DNA from: Cylicocyclus nassatus
Taxonomy: Eukaryota > Nematoda > Chromadorea > Rhabditida > Strongylidae
Length of the DNA stretch: 64,000 bases
Reading direction: 5' to 3'
Assembly: GCA_958299035.1 (NCBI GenBank)
Contig: CATQJL010000112.1
Location: 67,425,117-67,489,116, forward strand
Part shown: piece after piece, positions 22,701 through 29,076 of the stretch
Position numbering within the stretch: position 1 is the first letter of the stretch
How the letters are laid out: each line of letters opens with the position of its first letter
Program-made: the position numbers and the translations under genes
The notes under the pieces: generated by a model
What the model was told of the DNA's origin: nothing
Database searches by the model: none
Seen by the model: the letters and a program-made list of their open reading frames with translations, nothing else

Positions 22701-24762
22701 AGTGACATCTGATAGATTGATTTGCGAAAAAGGCAATATTAAGATCAACAATCCAAATACAACGTTCGAATTATGTATGGGAAGCCTTTGTAGATCCTTT
22801 CCGAAGATGGCTATCGCTCAAAGAGAGTGGTCATTACCTCCAACGGCATTAAATAAGACCATGTTTGTCTCCATGAGGTACTTTCTGGAGGACCAAGAAA
22901 TCATGGAACAGGCATATTGCGTACAGCCACATATATGTGATCATTCGAAAGGATTCCTATCGAAAAAACTCCTAGCAAACCCACATTGTTGGCCAAACGG
23001 TGCCATAGCATCCTTTGGATTAGCACTTTATGCGATTATTGTAACAACTATTATGCTCTCCACCTGCATAAAAAGGTTACTAACCCGTCCAGTACAAGTA
23101 ACCGTTAACACAAGCGATAATGTAAGTGTGCGGTTAGAATTATTTAGTCCACCGACGATTTATAGAGCCGTGAACATTGCCCTCGTATGCATGCTGGCAT
23201 TAACAGATGCGGCAGCAGCCTGCCAAAACGGCCACATACGGCAAGAAATCGATTTGATATGCACCAGCCATAACAGCTGTTCTTATGAGTACAAAAGAGA
23301 AATTCTATTCAATGAATTGGATTTGAAACTCTGCGTCAACATTATGCATGCCAATAAATCCGTTGGTCTAATTGAAGTAGAACGATATCCAACGATAATG
23401 AGATGTGCGAAAAGATCGTTGTACTTTACGAGAGATACGACGACCAGAGTATTTAGCACTGTACGTTGCTCGCAGGCAGGGTCATGCGTGAATTCCAAAT
23501 GCTCGCAGACAACTGTCAATACGACAATCAAGGAGCTTGGCAAAGCATACCAGTTTCCAGGCTACTCCGGGTGTCAGCATTCATGCGGTGGACTCGGTTG
23601 CGGCTGTTTTCTCCCGCTACCAGCTTGTTCGTTTTATCGGGTCACACAAATCCCAAGAAATGAAGAGATTTACGAAGTAGTATCATGTCTGAAGTGGGAA
23701 CCGTTGGTGAATTTGAAAGTCCGAGTTTCACTCTACAACCAAGAAAAAGAAACCTTGATTACAAGCGCACCTTACATCAAACACGCATTTCAAGGAATAG
23801 AAATCTCGATAATTTCGGTACAATCGCCGCACTTTGCCATGCTAGACAGAAAAATAGCAATATCAAACAAGGAAGCTTTGCTTCTACCAGAAGGATACGA
23901 ACTAGCAGCTAAATGCGCGACTTACCAATCAGCAGCTAAAGATTTCAAAAATTGCGCCAACCAAATGATATGCTCATGCGAAGACGCAAATGGAGCAATC
24001 AGATGTCACTGTCCTCAAATGTCCATTAGAGACGTGAAAAATGACATTACAAATGTATTTCCCATCCATACTCCCTTCACTTCCTTACAAAAACGAGATA
24101 AGGAACTCTTCGTAAAAACTATGCAAGGAGAAGTAGTCGTATCGCTAGAATCCCGCTCACTGAAGAACAGTGCAAAATATCTACTTGAACAAGATTGCAA
24201 ACTAAACGCGAGCAGCGTGTTTGGATGCTACGACTGTCAGGAAGGAGCTCAAGTGAACATCAGTTGCACAACCAATGAAAGAGCATGGATTGTAATCCAG
24301 TGCGGGGAACACACATTCTCAGTAGAGTGCGATTCGCAAGGAAAAGAAACTGCACTAGCAATAGAATTCCAAAAAGCAATTGTGCAAGAAACATGCGTTG
24401 CGCAATGCAACAACAAGACCATCAAATTTGACCTTACAGGTACACTCAGTTTTGTACCAGACATTGTGGAACACATGTTGTTCGAAAATCCCGCTCAACT
24501 AAGAAATTCCCGCAAAGATTGGTTTGCAGACTGGAAAGTTCCAAGTATTTTACCGATCTGGAATACTCTCCGCAAACACTGGCAAGTCACCACAGTTATA
24601 TTGGGATCAATAACCATCCTCTCAGTGATAACATATTTCTTCGGACCAGCACTAATCTTTGCACTCGCTAGATTAGTCTACATCTGCGCGGTAATTATCG
24701 CGAAGACCACTGCGTTGTTTATTCAGACTGTATACAAATGTATCAGAGCCGCCACGCACTAA
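16756..24762 (+). CDS. BEL/Pao Gag-Pol-Env polyprotein, 2668 residues
   Basis: One uninterrupted frame. The N-terminal Gag-like part has a helical region, then three zinc-knuckle-like modules (about residues 423-487, starting CAFCEKGGHFATNC). The aspartic protease active site is FFFDTGAQKT (near 588). Reverse transcriptase runs from about 860 (RIVFDASSK; LLCDIEAAFTQI) to YVDN at about 1005, which takes the place of the usual YVDD; BEL elements vary here. RNase H follows (VFADAS, about 1178; IVSDSEIALSWLK). Integrase has an HHCC module near 1502-1540 and the D, D, E residues in GCDFMGP, RTDCGTNF and GGAWERL (about 1573, 1631, 1684). From about 1969 a hydrophobic leader opens a Cys-rich section with C-terminal membrane segments (about 2610-2660), resembling the phlebovirus Gc-like env of nematode BEL elements. 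Every diagnostic motif is intact. Confidence 0.95.
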   Translation: MELVLLKNPLTISAKTLKTLINTFKDYTKKPVYPPEDEKAYDESQAAADLINEAIYQVTVAKDELKKLVAQIKKEYERIQDTGEREDFSDALEKLEDDTNFNEILGAGTEIIFMLRARLTEVISTRNRLGRKLGLTVPTQPNPTAVTNGNFIQNNDNEQQEISEDNGWITENSNDSADTNIQTNRNESTDANIQTNRNINTEANQVQTVQIQTCNNVKTPALEVPKFYGMEEDFPEFWAIYDTLVHRNTTLSTVEKMLFLKDSLRGKSDNAIKGIQLIPQNYGWMVDALKKKYGNKPINRARIVHRLTLLTPATKTAESCAHVFDRIQMLVNQMVSAGQDIRKTNDAMWTEMILEKFPYDIVKNVLIAIKSKEEVSVEEIMEKIEKEISAKTYVQSRMKVHQKRVEPTAETKSPQITITGPLCAFCEKGGHFATNCRSITDIQSRRNIAIEKQLCWKCFSNKHFSSECQRPNCASCGRQHHIGLCFASRQQSSSGISRSQPPARKQNSAPFKKPDERPQVNWKNNSPYNLRQRNKTNSRPNQANQANFGIEKTDANVQKGEQIVLMTAEGMIWNHNTENFEKVLFFFDTGAQKTVIREELAQKLGLPKLKTETCVMSGLGGHTEMFESNVVSIKVSSAYGKDMETIIKTKPFITKAFPSVKLNNVDKEFLQKKEVCIANTKLRGEMQNPDILVGLDLYYNFILETPESATTPSGLRIARTIFGPTVYGRGSVDGKNETTNVIYGMTAIMEEENELLSKLFELEGLGISKNEYARHDEVFDYFESYSKDIIFQNGYITAPFPLKSNIIELTDNYAVAYRRLAALQNQLCYNTKQKEWYCKIFREYEEQNIIEKVTYDIRNASGVYYMPHSGVWRENKAKPLRIVFDASSKQKRCLSLNDVIHKGESFVTKIHDILVASRTSKIILLCDIEAAFTQIRLTETHKDLCRFLWLRNPDLPLTKSNIVEFRFNRLPFGVTASPSILNMALVTYLNSKTSPIAQEIIKNLYVDNILLFANNPAEALQKYSQGKALFAEIGMNLREFVSNSDSVNKNIPESDRTPGGNIKCLGVPYNTHTDAFSVKITFPMKENLTKRDIVSQLNSIYDPIGIAAPLIVKLKSLMREIYEQGTDWNQILPIELTKKWNTACNEINNVEVTVTRYLGSNYDAPAIDERDLCDLWVFADASLSALAACSYFKKYAGQVTALVSGKTRLTPKKTIQTIPRLEILATLMAIRLAKNICESTTEAIREIHIVSDSEIALSWLKSNRKLPVFVRNQRERILKLKQDLESSNVAVKFHHVATNYNPADAGTRGVTARQIQEIDWIEGPQWLTQSGPYKQLKDISEIQEFEEEEEPLQIHMPHVIDDVTDVENNDNLVDLARFSQWNKLIRTVAKVGKIIALWVSKTRENRGIQIQLQRIAQFDRDTEITFEDMKLGERMLIADQHKNEILQKLQKKFPNKKIIKDSDGIIRNESRLQNAQLPYDTKSPIYINPKSDLARLILRDIHEKNAHCGKEHTLSIARQRFWIPKPSGAFKKFLKGCVNCKKWQGLPFGAPNMPPLPQDRVIVTKPFDKVGCDFMGPITIKTQEKVYVCLYTCLTIRAIHLEVVENMSTGAFLSSFIRFISRRGVPSTIRTDCGTNFRLGQQILDIMYEKDPSTGASVMNYSANCGIKWIFNPPGAPWMGGAWERLIGTVKMAFRKSIGRRRLDLTELCTAMARIEAIINTRPLTKLDFTDISEIPIRPVDFLQANIKFDVREPQVEGESNDLDFDPELIQTAQQARQALLASEEIADKFWERWNTEYLTALREIQRISLKQPRHVPLRNPIIGEIVLMKQENLPRGNWSYGKVIELVKSLDGQIRSAKVLLPNKHVCHRPLNTIYPLEIQSEVESSTINNGELSGVDDNGANNNGNSPDIGVDAANPPTGHQDPPQSRPPRQATINARTIIRNFERSLEESDEADEGYSRASTPIRQMLFSVITALCLINPVTSDRLICEKGNIKINNPNTTFELCMGSLCRSFPKMAIAQREWSLPPTALNKTMFVSMRYFLEDQEIMEQAYCVQPHICDHSKGFLSKKLLANPHCWPNGAIASFGLALYAIIVTTIMLSTCIKRLLTRPVQVTVNTSDNVSVRLELFSPPTIYRAVNIALVCMLALTDAAAACQNGHIRQEIDLICTSHNSCSYEYKREILFNELDLKLCVNIMHANKSVGLIEVERYPTIMRCAKRSLYFTRDTTTRVFSTVRCSQAGSCVNSKCSQTTVNTTIKELGKAYQFPGYSGCQHSCGGLGCGCFLPLPACSFYRVTQIPRNEEIYEVVSCLKWEPLVNLKVRVSLYNQEKETLITSAPYIKHAFQGIEISIISVQSPHFAMLDRKIAISNKEALLLPEGYELAAKCATYQSAAKDFKNCANQMICSCEDANGAIRCHCPQMSIRDVKNDITNVFPIHTPFTSLQKRDKELFVKTMQGEVVVSLESRSLKNSAKYLLEQDCKLNASSVFGCYDCQEGAQVNISCTTNERAWIVIQCGEHTFSVECDSQGKETALAIEFQKAIVQETCVAQCNNKTIKFDLTGTLSFVPDIVEHMLFENPAQLRNSRKDWFADWKVPSILPIWNTLRKHWQVTTVILGSITILSVITYFFGPALIFALARLVYICAVIIAKTTALFIQTVYKCIRAATH
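22660..24762 (+). other. envelope-like region (phlebovirus Gc type) at the end of the polyprotein
   Basis: About 700 residues in frame with pol. It opens with a signal-like hydrophobic stretch (MLFSVITALCL). A first membrane segment lies near 23010-23070 and a second hydrophobic stretch before a Cys-rich ectodomain near 23160-23220. C-terminal hydrophobic segments lie at about 24590-24740, with a short tail. The dense cysteine pattern, including a run of C-x-C pairs near 23575-23625, recalls the class II fusion glycoproteins of phleboviruses found in Cer7/Cer13/Tas. It may be made from a spliced RNA, or cleaved from the polyprotein. Function is inferred; no inactivating break is visible. Confidence 0.75.
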
Positions 24763-24914
24763 AAGAGTGGGGCCGACCCACTATTATAATCAGCACTGTA
24801 CACAATACCCATATCTTATAACATAAACAATCTCATATGGTAGGGGTGGAACCAAGAAACTTTGATGAACGATACTCATTCGACTAATTCACGTCAGCCT
24901 GAACACTACAACTA

Positions 24915-25382
24915 ATGCCAATGGACGAGATCGACGTCGCCTTGCACATCGAACCTCTAGCGGATGCCCTCAAAGACATTAAGGAGCGGATGGAGAACGG
25001 ACTGTCAACAATTAATGCCAAGATCGACAATATCATGCAAGCAGTCCAAGCTACGAGCGAGAGATGGTCGATTATTCACCACCAGCTAACTATTATGGTG
25101 GAAAGGACTACCCCGAGGTCAAATTGCATGTTCTGCACGGTGGAGGATAACAAGGATCAACACCCGACTGGACGTTGCTGCAAATTCCCCGACGCCGTTT
25201 CACGGGCAGTGCAAGCGTCAGCCCTTGGACTCTGCGAAAGGTGCCTTCAACCGAAGCACCACGAAGACTGTGGCGTGTCATGCCCAATTTGTGGAAGACT
25301 GCACAATGTGCTGCTGTGCCCCAACAGAGGACAAAACGGCCCTTACAAACGTCGGAAGGTGAGCTCACACTTCACAGCCTAA
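24915..25382 (+). CDS. accessory zinc-knuckle ORF between env and 3' LTR
   Basis: 155 codons from ATG (MPMDEIDVALHIEPLADALK) to a stop at 25382. An N-terminal amphipathic helical half is followed by a Cys/His-rich half: CMFC...H...C...LCERC...H...C...CPICGRLH...LC. The spacing repeats the plan of the three-knuckle module in the element's own Gag (about 18022-18216), so this may be a duplicated, diverged Gag nucleocapsid. It lies 152 bp after the polyprotein stop on the same strand. A good donor (GTGAGC) at 25359 and an acceptor at about 25405 offer an alternative spliced C-terminus. A nucleic-acid-binding role is inferred from the knuckles only. Confidence 0.7.
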   Translation: MPMDEIDVALHIEPLADALKDIKERMENGLSTINAKIDNIMQAVQATSERWSIIHHQLTIMVERTTPRSNCMFCTVEDNKDQHPTGRCCKFPDAVSRAVQASALGLCERCLQPKHHEDCGVSCPICGRLHNVLLCPNRGQNGPYKRRKVSSHFTA

Positions 25383-25557
25383 TTAACGGCTATCACCGAT
25401 TTCAGTTTGTTAATTGCAGAACTAATCCAGCCCCAACCTCGAGCTCGCTCATCATCTATGCAAAGTTTCAAAGTCCGGTGAGTATTTCAAAAATACAGAT
25501 TTGGTTCATTCAATATTTATTACAACGACTAACAAAAAAAAAACATAAGCAAAACGA

Positions 25558-26038
25558 TCATAATTTGAAGCTATCGTCCATGTCCATTGATGAGTTGGAC
25601 AGCATCGCCGTCATCACGTCGTTGTTCTTCCGCAACCTTTTCATGCACGCCCAGTAGTTGTTCGCTGATTTTGTTTCGCTGGCCAACTTCGCTTTCATAT
25701 CCTCGAGCTGCTAAAATGAAAATGCTTATCAAATTATTCAATAATATAGTACAGAAATTCTTACCTTTTCGGTCCGAGTAGCTCCCCGGTTGGCCTCTTC
25801 CAACTGCCTTCGAAGAGAAGCGGCCTGATTCGCTTCTCTTTTGGCCTCTTCCAACTGCCTCCGGAGAGATGCGACCTGTCCAGCTTCCCTTTGCGCCTCT
25901 TCCAACTGCCTTCGAAGAGACGCCATCTCTCTCTCCATATCAATAAGGTCCTGTAATTACAAAAACTAAGAATCAATTTACAAAAAACCAACTCACCTGG
26001 CTCCGTTGCATGGGCTCGACTGCGTTGACGGCAGGCAT
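25558..26038 (-). CDS. antisense, spliced coiled-coil protein gene inside the BEL element
   Basis: Three minus-strand exons: 25997-26038, 25765-25950 and 25558-25710. All junctions are phase 0 with GTGAGT...TTACAG and GTAAGA...TTTTAG introns of 46 and 54 bp. They give 126 residues and a TGA. Exon 1 encodes MPAVNAVEPMQRSQ. Exon 2 is a coiled coil with three tandem 17-residue units (each opening ASLRRQLEEA). Exon 3 opens QLEDMKAKLASETKSA and ends in an acidic tail (MDMDDSFKL). It runs opposite to the retroelement, so its introns would be kept in sense genomic RNA. No known family is recognised. Coiled coil plus the zinc-knuckle ORF next door suggests a Gag-like or regulatory pair, but this is inference. 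Confidence 0.7.
25776..25930 (-). repeat. three tandem 51-bp units within the coiled-coil exon
   Basis: Units of 51 bp, each containing GCCTCTTCCAACTGCCTTCG or a one-base variant on the plus strand, encode the repeated ASLRRQLEEA segment. The similarity of the copies points to recent tandem duplication that kept the heptad-like pattern and frame. Confidence 0.8.
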
Positions 26039-26797
26039 ATTTTGTCAAATCTCAAGACACAACGTTAAAAGAAATCAAACAAGACAAAAAAGATAGACAA
26101 TAATCTCAAAAAGTAAGAAAGAAGTAGGCAAATGGCTGAAGAAGCATTTTTAATCACCCTTTTATGCAGCCAGGATGACATCTTCTTGCGCAAGAACAGA
26201 CGCGCGTTAAGCATATCATTCTAAAAATGATATATCAGTCAATCAAAAATCAAATCCCACAGGCGTCTGCTATGCGTCTGCTCTGACGCATCGTTCCAAA
26301 ACGGCATCAAGTACCATTCACCATCCCCATATCCCAGCAGGGGTTGATTTGTTACATTAAGATATTAAAATATTTGATCTAGATCTTCTCCAGTCCGTCA
26401 AGCCCAAAACTCCACCGCAACTACGTATCTTCCATCCTCGTCTCAAGACTACACCCAGTTCGTCAAGCCCAACTCCACCGCAACAACGTCCTCCACTCCT
26501 CCACTCGTCATCGTCTCAACATCGCATCCCACCTTCGGCCGCTCAACAAGTTTTTTTTTTCATTTTTCCCCTTTTTTTTTCGTCGTTTTCCTCCTCCATC
26601 ATATGTTTTTGTAACTCTATCCAACATTTCGTTAACATTCTGCTGTTCCCTTACTTGAATTTTGCCTTTTTCCTCTTTTTCGCATTGTTCTGATGTTCAT
26701 TGAACATCCTTCCTTTTTTTTTGTTGTTCGCTTGAAAAGTTCCTTTTTTTGTGTTTATTTTCCATGAAATTTTCCTTTGAAAATGGTTTTTTTTTGT
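26039..26797. other. non-coding 3' region of the BEL element
   Basis: No supported ORF. The sequence is rich in T runs and in CTCCACCGCAAC / CCGTCAAGCCCAA-type short direct repeats (26395-26510). It lies upstream of the antisense gene and may hold its promoter, though no clear core element was seen. Confidence 0.5.
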
Positions 26798-26808
26798 GCG
26801 GCGGGGAG
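26798..26808 (+). other. polypurine tract
   Basis: GCGGCGGGGAG, nearly all purine, directly abuts the 3' LTR. It is the expected primer site for plus-strand synthesis. Confidence 0.75.
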
Positions 26809-27077
26809 TGTCGTGATAAAGACACGACCCATGCTTAACTCTTTGTTGCACTTTGTTTATATTCTGTGCAAGTTATTCATTTCATGCACAAAGAGTCTGC
26901 CACATGGCTGACTCTTTGTGCTCATCGGCCAGCCTCCTCTGGCCGATTCCCCATCACTCTTCACTGTATCGTGTGCCGGAATAAGCCGGCTGTATTTGTG
27001 CTCTGATAAACATTCTTACTCCCCAAGTGTTGGCTGAGTCATCGAAGAGTCCCCCAAAAACCCACTGAACCACCACA
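26809..27077 (+). repeat. 3' LTR, 269 bp, identical to the 5' LTR
   Basis: Same start (TGTCGTGATAAAG), end (CCACCACA) and length as 16405-16673. No substitution was found on reading both through. The second copy of the target duplication AATAG follows at 27078-27082. Confidence 0.97.
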
Positions 27078-27153
27078 AATAGACTAAATTTATAAAAAAT
27101 CAGAAATGGAAAATTATATGCATGATTACCAAAAGCAGTTAGATGGTGAAATC

Positions 27154-28283
27154 AGGGATCGTTCAGACCGCGCCTGTACCCGCCCAAATACGCCCAAATA
27201 CGCCCGAATACGTCCAAATACGTCCGAATACGTCCAAATACGTCCGAATACGCCCAAACCCGCCCGAACGCCGAAACTGCCAATGCGCAGCGAATTGCAT
27301 GCAAATTGGCATATTGGAGCACGCGTGGAATACTGCGTGCGTGGTGCATATATGGTAGCCACACGTAGCTCGACGTTACATACCGATTTTCATATGCGAC
27401 TAGCGGGATTACAAAGATCAATGGACTTTGCGTCTGTTTTTATTTCTTCTCATGTTTGCTGACTCTAGGTGAGTTCTAACTTTCGTGCTGTGCGTTTTCT
27501 TTTCTTTTGAGCATGACGATCTTGACGATCTTGTTGAGGTAATGCTTTGTTCTGTCTATGAGTCATTTCTTTCCATATTGATCTGGTGCAATAAAAAGGC
27601 CCGGTCTTTGCTCAAGAGCGCCCAAATTTTTCTGTCTTTCTCTGAGGAGAGATAGGAGTGAAGAGAGATTTAAAAAACTTGAGCGCTTTCGGGCGCTTTT
27701 GAGCGAAGTCTGGCCGGGGCCGAAGAGGTATTCTAGTCATCTTTACGCGTTAGGCATACTGTCCCTGTAAAGTATAAACAAAAAGTTGACAACGCACGTA
27801 CTTAGAAAACAGACAAAGAAAATGTGCATATTCTACTCATTCCAGATCAATATGGAAAGAAATGACTCATAGACAGAACAAAGCATTACCAACAAGATCG
27901 TCATGCTCAAAAGAAAAGAAAACGCACAGCACGAAAGTTAGAACTCACCTAGAGTCAGCAAACATGAGAAGAAATAAAAACAGACGCAAAGTCGATTGAT
28001 CTTTGTAATCCCGCTAGTCGCATATGAAAATCGGTATGTAACGTCGAGCTACGTGTGGCTACCATATATGCACCACGCACGCAGTATTCCACGCGTGCTC
28101 CAATATGCCAATTTGCATGCAATTTGCTGCGCATTGGCAGTTTCGGCGTTCGGGCGGGTTTGGGCGTATTCGGACGTATTTGGACGTATTCGGACGTATT
28201 TGGACGTATTTGGGCGTATTTGGACGTATTCGGGCGTATTTGGGCGTACTTGGGCGGGTGCAGGCACGGTCTGAACGATCCCT
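27154..28283. mobile_element. 1.13-kb foldback element with decamer minisatellites in both arms
   Basis: The left arm 27154-27586 and right arm 27842-28283 are near-perfect inverted copies (AGGGATCGTTCAGACCG ... CGGTCTGAACGATCCCT). Each arm starts with a decamer array (AAATACGTCC / GAATACGYCC, about nine units). The copy number differs slightly between arms. The left arm also has an extra GACGATCTT duplication. The 255-bp loop carries a separate small inverted-repeat element at 27598-27722. No transposase frame exists; all open frames here are by-products of the repeats. Confidence 0.85.
27598..27722. mobile_element. small inverted-repeat element in the foldback loop
   Basis: GGCCCGGTCTTTGCTCAAGA at the left pairs with the right end, which reads TTTTGAGCGAAGTCTGGCCG followed by GGGCC. 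It is probably a MITE nested in, or a part of, the foldback element. Confidence 0.5.
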
Positions 28284-29076
28284 CACAGAAAATGAAGCAG
28301 AGTTGCAGTGGATCAAGGAGCTCAAAAGAAAATATTCTTAAGAATATCCTTATTTTTAAATATTCTTACTTTCCGTGTTTAAATCAGTTTTATATGTTAA
28401 CCAATGTATAAACAAAGAAATAAAGCTATAGACATCTGAATGTAATTATGCATGCATTGGATGTGCTTATTTGAGCAGAAGAAGCAGGATACAGTGTAGT
28501 AGTATGTTGATAAAGAGTGGCGCGTTGAATAGAAAGAAACACAAAATAAATCATCAAGTTTTTGGCAAAAGATTGAAAAGCTCAAGACCAGCTCCGAGAA
28601 ACGTGAATGGCATTTCAGCAAACTCATAAAAACTTTGCCGCGGCAACCCTCCGCACGCAGATATGACTCATACTTGGTGAAGTAAAAACGAGCGGGAACT
28701 TTCGAATTCACTACGATTACCTTCGAGATAGTCGCATGTTTGTACCAGGTTAAAAGGGATAGAAAAGCACATGAAGGAATTAGATTTATGATCTACAAAT
28801 CTTGCGATACAATGAAAGTGATAGTAGTGCAAGTACAGATAAATTTACAAATATCAGCAAAAGTACCCAGTAATCAAACTGAATGCATGATTACAGAAAT
28901 CTAGGAGTTTAGTAGACCGCATCAAACTACCCGCATTTAAACACGAACATGCTAGTATAAACAATCACACAAAAAAGGAATTAATACTATCGAGGACATG
29001 GAAAATTCAAAATAGAAAAAAATGTCAAAATCTGCTGGAAAAATCCGTGACTTATCCAAATTAAGAAGAAAGTTAG
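28284..29076. other. spacer downstream of the polymerase alpha gene
   Basis: AT-rich, with no gene seen. It includes the 3' untranslated region of the minus-strand polymerase alpha gene next to its stop codon at 29077. Confidence 0.5.

Larger units (their letters stand above)
16405..27077 (+). mobile_element. complete BEL/Pao LTR retroelement with env-like region and accessory genes
   Basis: A 10,673-bp element bounded by two identical 269-bp LTRs and the 5-bp target duplication AATAG (16400-16404 and 27078-27082). Order: 5' LTR, tRNA-Gly primer site, Gag-Pol-Env frame (16756-24762), zinc-knuckle ORF (24915-25382), antisense spliced coiled-coil gene (25558-26038), polypurine tract and 3' LTR. 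The domain order protease-RT-RNase H-integrase and the DUF1758-type protease place it in BEL/Pao. A C-terminal envelope-like section groups it with env-bearing nematode BEL elements such as C. elegans Cer7/Cer13 and Ascaris Tas. LTR identity and the intact frame point to a recent insertion. Confidence 0.97.

Noticed and set aside
16405..27077. CRISPR, phage or bacterial features
   Set aside because: The direct repeats are LTRs of a eukaryotic element. The whole window has introns, a nematode tRNA context and nematode genes.
27106..28411. Several 70-118 codon frames on both strands
   Set aside because: They are mirror-image translations of the foldback arms and their decamer arrays.
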